From: Mikania micrantha
Taxonomy: Eukaryota; Streptophyta; Magnoliopsida; Asterales; Asteraceae
DNA length: 64,000 nt
Direction: 5' to 3'
NCBI GenBank assembly: GCA_009363875.1
Contig: CM018690.1
Location: 10,218,788-10,282,787 of the forward strand
Shown: one piece after another, positions 44,482 through 53,349 of the stretch
How positions within the stretch are numbered: the stretch's first letter is position 1
Layout of the letters: every line of letters starts with the position of its first letter
The notes under the pieces: model-generated
The model's input: only the letters and a program-made list of their open reading frames with translations
What the model was told of the DNA's origin: nothing
Database searches by the model: none
Program-made: the position numbers and the translations under genes

Positions 44482-45502
44482 CGAATGGGGATGTCGCCAA
44501 CTTGCTTAAAAAGATCAGATTTCATCAATCATCATCATCCTCATCTTCTTGTGCTTCCAGTCGACGACACCACCACCACCTTCGACATTTTCATCATCCA
44601 ACCTCTCAAATCTTTGTTTTGAAGCCTCTGGAACGTTTAGATCGCATCCGGGAACGTTTATACGAGTCCAGATCATTTTTCTAACCGCATAACTTCTCCA
44701 GATTAGGTAATGGTTCATTCTAACCTTCTATTTTGATAATGAATGATTAAATCTTGTTTTTGAACGTAAAGATATAGTTAGGGTTGTTGATTATTGCCTA
44801 GATAATGGCTAGGATTGATTTTGAATGATAAACTCGAACTGTTAACGGGTAAATCCTTGTTTTGAGCCGTTGTAATGCCCGGTTTGCATGGAATCATAAC
44901 AATGGTTGTAATGGTTTAAACTATTTGGTTGTGACTATGTATGTGATTAGTTTGATTAATCTTTAACATGAAACGTGAAAGTTGGGTGTTTTAAACTAAT
45001 CACAATTATTAACATACTCATTAGAACGATTATCTAATGTTTCTGATAACAGTCGGTTTAGTATGTTAAACATGGTTATTAAACCTATTCTAATACTACA
45101 TTGTGATAATCCATGGTATTTGGGTAGTCAATAACAAGGATTAGTCATTTCTAAGCCATTAAACTGTCTAGAGACTATCTTAGCAATAACAATCAACAAT
45201 GTTAGCTATTTGGTTAGTCTGAGATTATACTGATTAATCGAGGGAGTCATCAACTTAGTATTAGGAACCTGAGTCAGTATAGGTTCCTACATTATCATAC
45301 ATTGTATGATATTACATTAAAATATGTAATTAAATACTAAGCATCAATTTGATGACTTTCAAGGCAATGTCCTTGACATTGTACGTTCAGAGAGATTTAA
45401 TCAGCGAGTTGGAACATTAATAACTCATTAAACATTAACTAAATGCAGAATCATCATATTATCATCGATTTGTGTGATATTCTGCTACTACTGAATTATC
45501 AG

Positions 45503-46036
45503 GTGAGTTTCGTACAACCCCTTTTCTTTTTACTCTTTTATAAACATCGGGGTAGAACTGCTAAACTTTTGAGAACTATATGATATGCATCAATGATATC
45601 TGTGTGATTTCATTTGACTTTTGTGGGATTTCATGGGATTTTGCCTGTAGACTGAACTCTATCATGGAACTGAAAGTCCTCATTCTTGAACTGTATCTAG
45701 TGAACCCATGTGTGGCCGAACAAAAAACATTGATAGTACTATTGGTTGACACCCCATTCGCTGGGAGGATTGCATCTCCCCTTGTGTGAATGTTTGTTAT
45801 CTGTTTCCTGAACTTCTTAATGGTATGATAGACATTAAGATAATGAGGCACTAAGATATGTACCGACGGGTAATATCTTGAGAACTGAACTAGACGTCCG
45901 AAAGGAACTAGATACAGGTTCCATGGTTATCCGGAACTGAACTTTTGAGAACGTACTTATCATATCATATGGTTTTAAATTGAACTGTCGATCTCACCAG
46001 CTTTGTGCTGACGTTTCAAACTCAACCCTTTTTGCA
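45503..46036 (+). other. Candidate LTR intron with recursive-splice-like 3' end (element 4, LTR 1)
   Basis: ATCAG|GTGAGTTT begins it and CCCTTTTTGCAG|GTAAAC ends it (534 nt). The sequence just after the donor is partly alignable with element 3, whereas most of the LTR is not. Copies: 54705-55239 region in LTR 2, donor at 63902 in LTR 3. Confidence 0.45.
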
Positions 46037-46299
46037 GGTAAACAGTAATAGCTGGTGAGGATGCACTTTTGGGATAATTTCACCTGTATAATTAATACTG
46101 TAATTAAATAAATATAGCTGTAATGTATTTGTGATTGCGACATCCTTGTAATGTATGTACTTTAAGTTAATCTGTGTGCTTATGATATCGGTTCAAGTAA
46201 GTCACACCTCACCTCGGAGACATCACCACTATGCTTCCGCAACCGGTTCGGTGACGTCAGACCAGATACGAGGTGACGAGGGGTGGGGGTGTGACAGGG

Positions 46300-46312
46300 T
46301 GGTATCAGAGCC
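46300..46312 (+). other. Primer binding site, element 4 unit 1
   Basis: TGGTATCAGAGCC, 3 nt after LTR 1, matching initiator tRNA-Met. Confidence 0.9.
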
Positions 46313-46648
46313 ACAGGTTATAGAGAATTAGGTGGACTTAGAAACCTAGACTATAACCATAGGCTCGTATAGTGACACAGAGAGCACCGAACATGTTTAA
46401 CGAACAAAACTTGTTTTGAATTAAGCCAGGATAATCAGGTGGTCCGAATTCCAGTTATGAGTGGCCAGCATAACTGAAATTCGCAACACGTGTGCATTTT
46501 AGTTTGATTCAACTCAAGCAGAACATTAATAATAATAGGAACGAATTGTTGATTTAAGATAGGGAGAAGCATCTTATCATGTACATGTTGAATATTGTTA
46601 TTTAATATTTACTTCATGATACTGATTAAAGATTTTGATTGTACAGCA

Positions 46649-47401
46649 ATGGATGATCAGGGTGAGAGGTATATTTATCAGAGATTCCCCTATGTGGTGT
46701 TGGATGATACTCCGAGTGACAGTTCGGGAGCAGACTCAGATCCTGACGAGGCTTTGTAGGTAGCCTCACAGGCGACACCTGCAGCACCACGTACACCGTC
46801 AGCTCCTAGACCAGTTACTCCACCACCACCAGCACCAGCACACGCACCAGCACCTATGCCATCTCCACCGAGAGTCCCAGCATGGGATGGACTTAGGAGG
46901 ATGCGGGGACAGGCCCGCAAGACCACTGGATTACCTCCCAGACATCAGATGGCTCAGCGGGATGAGCCTTCGACCGTTCATGAGGTGGGAGAATCCTCTC
47001 GCCAAGCAGAGCTGAGGGGCCAGGTGCAGCAAGTCGCACAGGACTTGCAGGGTCTGAGGCAGGAGGTACATCAGCACCATACGCTTCTTGAGGATACTCG
47101 TAACATTATATTGGAGATCCTCACTTCACATCTGACTCTGATGGAGCAGGTGAATCTCATGGGTATTGACAACCAGGCTTGGAGGATTACCGTTGAGGAG
47201 CGTTTTAGTAGGACTTTGAGGCAGAGGATAGTTGCTGCGTTTTGGCATCAGGTGGAGGTGATGAGGGCAGGTTTAGTGCGAGTTCGAGAGTTTTTGGTTT
47301 GGTTGGAGACGGTTAGTTTCGAGACCAGGATGATAGTCCTGGCTGTGACTATGGCTGCTGTGGCCATTATATTTTCTTGTTTATCGTATTTCATACGATG
47401 A
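46649..47401 (+). CDS. Extra ORF upstream of gag: coiled-coil protein with C-terminal membrane segment (unit 1)
   Basis: ATG at 46649 (MDDQGERYIYQRF), in-frame TAG at codon 37 (46757-46759), then open to TGA at 47401, 251 codons in all. Internal ATG at 46856 would give 181 aa. Order: acidic/Ser N-terminus, Pro/Ala-rich linker (PRPVTPPPPAPAHAPAP), coiled coil (ELRGQVQQVAQDLQGLRQEV), basic helix, then a hydrophobic stretch (MIVLAVTMAAVAIIFSCLSY) four residues from the C-terminus, as in tail-anchored membrane proteins. I do not recognise the family. It is not Gag or a known Env: no signal peptide or glycoprotein features are visible. It is preserved in both units with one residue change (His/Gln). 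The amber codon may be readthrough, a CAG-to-TAG mutation, or mark a downstream start. Confidence 0.65.
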
Positions 47402-48584
47402 GTATGTTCAGATGGTTATTTTGGGATCGTCATTGTAAATCTCATTAGTAGTATGCGGATAGGTTGGGGATGTGTGATAGTGTGATTAGTAGTTGTGAGA
47501 ATGGGACATTTTGATATGGACAGATCCCGAGTTTGTGAGAGGTAGTGTATGAGGTTGTGGTTTAGAGTATCCTGACTTTTGGTTGTATTAAAACTATGAA
47601 TGTATGAAGCTATGGTATTGTAATAATATGGGTGCTTTTGTATGTCTGTTTGTATAATGAACTTTGTGTGTGAACTATAATTAATTCTTTCTGTGTGAGA
47701 TCATAATTGTGTACTAATGTATTTATATGAGAACATGTCGAACTAAAATATATTTCGCTGAAATACAGTACGGGAGCAATACTGTATGCGAATATATCGA
47801 ACTGAAAAATATATTTTGCTAAAATACAGTACGGGAGCAATACTGTATGCAAATATATTTGTTACTAAAGTACAGTACGAGAGCCATACTGTACAAGAAC
47901 ATGTCTGAGCTGGGAACGTGTCTACTTGTGAATGTGTCTGTAACTAAAATGCAGTACGAGAGCCATACTGTACAAGAACATGTCTGAACTGAGAACGTGT
48001 CTACTTGTGAGTGTGTCTGTAACTAAAATGCAGTACGAGAGCCATACTGTACAAGAACATGTCTGAACTGAGAACGTGTCTACTTGTGAATGTGTCTGTA
48101 ACTAAAGTGCAGTACGAGAGCCATACTGTACAAGAACATGTCTGAACTGAGAACGTGTCTACTTGTGAATGTGTCTGTAACTAAAGTGCAGTACGAGAGC
48201 CATACTGTACGAGAACATGTCTATTGGTTGTATGAGAACTTAGTGCATGAACTGTGAAGATATCAGAGAACTTGTGGGTGAACATATCCTAGTCCTGTAT
48301 GATCATATATCTAAAAACATGTGTTGCAATGCAAGGAGCTGGGTAAGACTCTAACATGTTTTTGAGATAACAGGATTAAGTATAACTACGAACATTTGTG
48401 TGATCTGTGTGTAATGCGAACATGTCTGGACTGAATTCATGTAGTTATACTATATTCTTTGTAATCACATTTTCAATTTCATAAAGTTTCAGTATAACTG
48501 AATATGATTGAATTATGTGATCAAATGGGTTATATATTTAATGTTCTTGAACTGACCTGAGTTTGTCTGCATGTGAGCAGAATA
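47402..48584 (+). other. Leader between extra ORF and gag (unit 1)
   Basis: About 1.2 kb without coding capacity, carrying the 79-bp repeats at 47752-48225. It ends with an acceptor-like TCTGCATGTGAGCAG (to 48580) just before the gag ATG at 48585. Confidence 0.6.
47752..48225 (+). repeat. 79-bp tandem repeats with hairpin core (unit 1)
   Basis: The element GAGCCATACT starts at 47881, 47960, 48039, 48118 and 48197, an exact 79-bp period, preceded by two shorter diverged units near 47766 and 47829. Each unit has an inverted repeat around CGAGAGCCA; the best arm pair is GTACAGTA/TACTGTAC. Not CRISPR: units are contiguous, without unique spacers. Confidence 0.85.
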
Positions 48585-51500
48585 ATGGCTCCCAAAAGAG
48601 GTCGACCGACTAAGAGATCTATCAGGAACATTACTAACCCAGAGCCTGATCAAGTTCCACCAGTAAATACAGAAACGAATCCAGATCCACAGATAAATCG
48701 GGACACAGGTACTGCTCCACCAGTGAACCCGGGAGCAAACTCTATTCCACTTGCTGGTGCCAGTGGATCCGAATCGAATGAGGCAATGATAGCACGAATC
48801 GTGCGCGAACAGTTAACCGCTTGTGGTGTTTTGGTACAACACCAGCCTCATGTTACTACGGGTTCGGGTGGGGGTCCCAATACTAACGAACATACTGTTA
48901 CTGGTGGCAACGCAGAAACGCATCATACCACCGGTACAACTACCATTATTCCTGATCCACCTCGACAGGGATGTACTTACAAGTATTTTGCTTCCTGTAA
49001 CCCTCCTACTTTTACTGGTAAAGAAGGAGCGGCTGGTCTTTTAAGGTGGATCGAGGAGATGGAAACTAAGCTCAAAATCAGTCAGTGTCTGGAGGAGCAT
49101 AAGGTGTCTTATGCTGCCTGTTCTTTGAAAGACTCAGCTTTAACCTGGTGGAATACCCAGGCCAAGACTTTGGGTGCAGCCACAGTTGATTCGATGGGCT
49201 GGAATGATTTCAAAACTCTGATTAGATCAGAGTACTGTCCCATCACTGAAATTCAAAAACTCCAGGAGGAATTCTGGAATCATTCTATGATCGGTGCTGA
49301 TTGTCTGTCTTACACTGATCGTTTCCATGAACTTACTTGTTTACTTCCCGATATGTTTCCAACGGAAGCAGCTTTAATCGAGAAGTACATTAAGGGTCTG
49401 ATTCCTCAGATACGAGGAATGGTGACTGCTGCTGAACCTACAACTCTGAAACACACGATTCTTTTGACCACAAAGCTTACCAATGAGGCGGTAAGGAGTG
49501 GTACTTTGTCTTTGAAGCCTCAGACGGTCCATAGTAGTAGTGATGTCGGTACCTCGAATGTGTCAAAAGGTACCAAACGAAAGTGGTTCGGTAAGAACCA
49601 AACAGGGGCTCCGGCTGAAATCAGTCAGAATAAACCAACGGTGAAGAACTATGGTGCAAATGTTCCTGAGAGGAAAGCTTATACTGGGCAGGCGCCCAAA
49701 TGCAATAAGTGTCCACTCCATCACACGGGACCATGTCCTGTTTGTCTGAACTGTAACAGAGTTGGACATTATGCTAAATATTGCAACTTTCCTGCTCAAC
49801 CTCGAAATCAAGCACCACGACAAACCACTCAAACCAACCGGTCATGTTACAAATGTGGAAGTCCTGATCATTTCATGCGGAACTGTCCAAACAATAACAC
49901 CAATCTGGGAACTGAAGCTAGGGGGAGAGCTTTTCAGATTGGTGCTACCGAGGCGAGACATGATGCTAACATTGTGACTGGTACGTTCCTACTCAATAAT
50001 TTATATGCATCAGTTCTCTTTGATACAGGGGCAGATAAGAGTTTTATCTCTCCTGAATTTGCATCGTTACTTGCATTGCCTGCGGTAGATCTAGAAACTC
50101 CTTACGTTATTGAACTTGCTAACGGCAAGTTGATCAAAACTAACAGTGTTATTCAAGGATGTTCCTTGAATCTGAATGATCATCTTTTTAATATTGATTT
50201 ACTTCCTATTGAGCTTGGGAGCTTTGATGTCGTTGTGGGCATGGATTGGCTTTCTGATAACCAAGCGGAAGTTGTCTGTCAAAACAAGGTGATCCGTATT
50301 CCATTACCTAACGGTAATACACTGATAGTTCAAGGAGAACGAGCTGGTAGAAAACTTGGTATCATATCTTGTATGCGAGCTCAGAAATTTTTAAGAAAAG
50401 GCTGTTATGCTTTCCTGGCACATGTGACTGAGCATAATTCTTCACCCAAACAAATCACAGATATTCCAGTAGTCAAGGATTTTCCTGAAGTTTTTCCTGA
50501 GGACATATCAGGATTACCCCCAGTGAGACAAGTTGAATTTCGGATTGACTTGATTCCAGGTGCAGCACCTGTTGCTAAAGCCCCGTATCGGCTTGCACCA
50601 TCCGAAATGCAAGAACTTTCAGGTCAATTGCAAGAACTGTTAGACAAAGGTTTTATCAGACCTAGTTTCTCACCCTGGGGAGCACCTATTCTTTTTGTGA
50701 AAAAGAAAGATGGTTCATTCAGGATGTGTATTGACTACAGAGAACTCAATAAACTAACAATCAAAAATCGTTATCCACTACCACGTATAGATGATCTGTT
50801 TGATCAACTTCAAGGCGCTACTTACTTTTCAAAAATTGATTTGAGATCCGGGTATCATCAGTTACGAGTATATGAAGATGATGTTCCTAAAACTGCATTC
50901 CGAACTCGATACGGGCATTATGAATTTCTAGTAATGCCGTTTGGATTGACGAATGCACCTGCAGTTTTCATGGATCTAATGAATCGGGTATGTAGGCCTT
51001 ACTTGGATAAGTTTGTGATTGTATTTATTGATGATATTCTTATCTATTCTCGAAGCCAACAGGAACATGCTCAACACTTGAAACTGATCTTAGAACTTTT
51101 GACACGTGAAAAATTATACGCCAAGTTCTCCAAGTGTGAGTTTTGGTTACGAGAAGTGCAATTCCTTGGGCATGTGGTGAATCAAGATGGCATTCAGGTG
51201 GATCCCAGTAAGATTAAAGCTGTAGAACAATGGGAAACACCACGAACCCCAACTGAAATCCGTCAATTCTTAGGGCTGGCAGGTTATTATCGTCGGTTTA
51301 TCAAGAACTTCTCAAAGATAGCTCTGCCACTAACTACATTGACACAGAAAAATCAACCGTTTATATGGGGTACTCAACAGGAGGAGGCATTCCAACTGTT
51401 GAAACACAAACTCTGCAACACACCTATCTTGGCATTACCGGAAGGTATTGATAATTTCACAGTGTACTGTGATGCTTCACGCCAAGGTCTCGGGTGTGTT

Positions 51501-53285
51501 TTAATGCAGAACGATAAGGTGATTGCTTACGCTTCTCGGCAGTTGAAAGTACACGAGAAGAACTATACCACTCATGATCTAGAACTTGGTGCAGTGGTGT
51601 TTGCACTCAAGATTTGGAGACACTATTTGTATGGAACTAAGTGTATTATATACACTGATCACAAAAGTCTTCAACACATTCTAGATCAGAAGATGTTAAA
51701 CATGCGACAAAGGCGATGGGTAGAACTATTGAACGATTATGATTGTGAAATTTGTTATCACCCAGGCAAGGCGAATGTTGTAGCCGATGCCTTAAGTCGC
51801 AAGGAAAGAGTCAAACCTTTACGAGTAAAAGCGTTAGGTATGACTATTCAAACTAGTCTAATTCCTCAAATTAAAGAAGCTCAGCAACAAGCTTTACAAG
51901 CAATAAACCATTCTGCTGAGGGACTGAGAGGATTAGATAAGAAACTCGATACCAAATACGATGGACTGTTGTATTTCAAAGATCGAATTTGGGTTCCTTT
52001 ATTCGGTAACACAAGATCGATCATCTTGGATGAGGCGCACAAATCCAGGTATTCTATTCATCCAGGTGCTGACAAAATGTATAAAGATCTTAAAGACTTT
52101 TACTGGTGGCCTGGAATGAAGAAACATATCGCTGAATACGTGGGTCGATGTTTAACGTGTTTAAAAGTTAAGGCTGAACATCAACGTCCTTCTGGGTTAT
52201 TACAACAACCGGAGATTCCCATGTGGAAATGGGATCAGATCTCTATGGATTTCATTACTAAACTACCCAGAACATCGCATAGTCATGACTCTATATGGGT
52301 TATCGTTGATCGCCTTACTAAATCTGCGCATTTTATTCCCATCCGAGAAGATTACTCGATGGATCGACTTGCTAAACTCTACATTAACGAGATTGTATCT
52401 CGTCATGGAGTACCAATCTCTATTATTTCTGACAGAGATAGTCGATTCACATCACGATTTTGGCAAACTCTTCAGAATGCTCTGGGCACGCAAATCAATA
52501 TGAGCACAGCTTATCATCCACAAACTGACGGGCAAACGGAACGAACAAATCAAACTCTTGAGGACATGCTCAGAAGCTGTGTGATTGATTTTGGTGGTAG
52601 CTGGGATGTTCATCTTCCCCTTGTTGAATTTTCATATAATAACAGTTACCATACCAGTATTAAATGTGCTCCATTCGAAGCACTTTACGGGCGCAAATGT
52701 AGATCACCCATCTGTTGGTCCGAGGTAGGCGAAAGTCAGGTCATAGGCCCAGAACTTATTCAAGAAACAACCGATAAGATCGCATTGATTCAAGAACGAA
52801 TTAAAGCTGCTCGTGATCGACAAAAGAGTTATGCTGATAATCGTCGTAGACCGTTAGAATTTCAAATCGGTGATCTAGTAATGTTGAAAGTTTCACCGTG
52901 GAAGGGTATATTCAGATTTGGGAAGAGAGGTAAACTTTCACCAAGATTTGTAGGACCATTTAAAATTCTTAAACGAATTGGATCAGTAGCCTACAGACTT
53001 GAATTACCTCCTGAACTCGGTAACATTCATGATGTTTTTCATGTCTCAAATCTGAAGAAGTGCTTAGTTGATGAATCTTTGATCGTACCTCTGAAAGAAA
53101 TCCAAATTGATGAGAAACTTCAATTCAGAGAAGAACCAGTTGAAGTGATGGATCGAGAGGTGAAGGTATTAAAACGCAGTCGAATACCTATCGTCAAGAT
53201 TCGATGGAACTCAAAGCGTGGACCTGAATATACGTGGGAACGTGAAGATCAGATGAAACAGAAATACCCACACCTATTCTCATGA
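48585..53285 (+). CDS. Gag-Pol polyprotein, element 4 unit 1 (intact)
   Basis: Single frame of 1,566 aa from ATG 48585 to TGA 53283-53285. The four upstream in-frame codons begin with GTG, so the ATG is preferred. Order by residue: AT-hook-like PKRGRPTKR (3-11); Gag capsid about 130-290 (GLLRWIEEMETKL, ALTWWNTQA); CCHC knuckles 387-400 and 421-434; protease DTGA 480-483; RT FIDD about 814-817; RNase H from about 962; integrase zinc finger from about 1152 and DDE near 1222/1283/1319; GPF motif; chromodomain-like tail ending EYTWEREDQMKQKYPHLFS. No frameshift or stop, so it could make capsid, reverse-transcribe and integrate. One oddity: Cys in EICYHPGKANV where unit 2 has Arg and element 1 Lys, close to the RNase H C-terminus. 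Confidence 0.93.
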   Translation: MAPKRGRPTKRSIRNITNPEPDQVPPVNTETNPDPQINRDTGTAPPVNPGANSIPLAGASGSESNEAMIARIVREQLTACGVLVQHQPHVTTGSGGGPNTNEHTVTGGNAETHHTTGTTTIIPDPPRQGCTYKYFASCNPPTFTGKEGAAGLLRWIEEMETKLKISQCLEEHKVSYAACSLKDSALTWWNTQAKTLGAATVDSMGWNDFKTLIRSEYCPITEIQKLQEEFWNHSMIGADCLSYTDRFHELTCLLPDMFPTEAALIEKYIKGLIPQIRGMVTAAEPTTLKHTILLTTKLTNEAVRSGTLSLKPQTVHSSSDVGTSNVSKGTKRKWFGKNQTGAPAEISQNKPTVKNYGANVPERKAYTGQAPKCNKCPLHHTGPCPVCLNCNRVGHYAKYCNFPAQPRNQAPRQTTQTNRSCYKCGSPDHFMRNCPNNNTNLGTEARGRAFQIGATEARHDANIVTGTFLLNNLYASVLFDTGADKSFISPEFASLLALPAVDLETPYVIELANGKLIKTNSVIQGCSLNLNDHLFNIDLLPIELGSFDVVVGMDWLSDNQAEVVCQNKVIRIPLPNGNTLIVQGERAGRKLGIISCMRAQKFLRKGCYAFLAHVTEHNSSPKQITDIPVVKDFPEVFPEDISGLPPVRQVEFRIDLIPGAAPVAKAPYRLAPSEMQELSGQLQELLDKGFIRPSFSPWGAPILFVKKKDGSFRMCIDYRELNKLTIKNRYPLPRIDDLFDQLQGATYFSKIDLRSGYHQLRVYEDDVPKTAFRTRYGHYEFLVMPFGLTNAPAVFMDLMNRVCRPYLDKFVIVFIDDILIYSRSQQEHAQHLKLILELLTREKLYAKFSKCEFWLREVQFLGHVVNQDGIQVDPSKIKAVEQWETPRTPTEIRQFLGLAGYYRRFIKNFSKIALPLTTLTQKNQPFIWGTQQEEAFQLLKHKLCNTPILALPEGIDNFTVYCDASRQGLGCVLMQNDKVIAYASRQLKVHEKNYTTHDLELGAVVFALKIWRHYLYGTKCIIYTDHKSLQHILDQKMLNMRQRRWVELLNDYDCEICYHPGKANVVADALSRKERVKPLRVKALGMTIQTSLIPQIKEAQQQALQAINHSAEGLRGLDKKLDTKYDGLLYFKDRIWVPLFGNTRSIILDEAHKSRYSIHPGADKMYKDLKDFYWWPGMKKHIAEYVGRCLTCLKVKAEHQRPSGLLQQPEIPMWKWDQISMDFITKLPRTSHSHDSIWVIVDRLTKSAHFIPIREDYSMDRLAKLYINEIVSRHGVPISIISDRDSRFTSRFWQTLQNALGTQINMSTAYHPQTDGQTERTNQTLEDMLRSCVIDFGGSWDVHLPLVEFSYNNSYHTSIKCAPFEALYGRKCRSPICWSEVGESQVIGPELIQETTDKIALIQERIKAARDRQKSYADNRRRPLEFQIGDLVMLKVSPWKGIFRFGKRGKLSPRFVGPFKILKRIGSVAYRLELPPELGNIHDVFHVSNLKKCLVDESLIVPLKEIQIDEKLQFREEPVEVMDREVKVLKRSRIPIVKIRWNSKRGPEYTWEREDQMKQKYPHLFS

Positions 53286-53313
53286 TCAATTATTATCAAG
53301 TCAGTCTTTCCTT

Positions 53314-53332
53314 AAATTTCGGGACGAAATTT
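53314..53332 (+). other. Inverted repeat before polypurine tract (unit 1)
   Basis: AAATTTCG-GGA-CGAAATTT, a perfect 8-bp stem 28 nt after the gag-pol stop. Equivalent sequences are at 62515-62533 and, in element 1, at 4770-4786. Confidence 0.75.
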
Positions 53333-53339
53333 TTATAAC

Positions 53340-53349
53340 AGGAGGAGAC
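53340..53349 (+). other. Polypurine tract (unit 1)
   Basis: AGGAGGAGAC directly before LTR 2 (TGTGATAAC). Confidence 0.8.

Larger units (their letters stand above)
44148..46296 (+). repeat. Element 4, LTR 1
   Basis: Starts TGTGATAACTGTGTACGAGG and ends GGGGTGTGACA, 2,149 bp. It contains the four-motif cluster (44360-44481) and a candidate intron. Small ORFs inside are not supported as genes. Confidence 0.93.

Noticed and set aside
47752..48225. CRISPR-like array of regular repeats
   Set aside because: Units are contiguous 79-bp tandem copies without unique spacers, in a plant retrotransposon leader.
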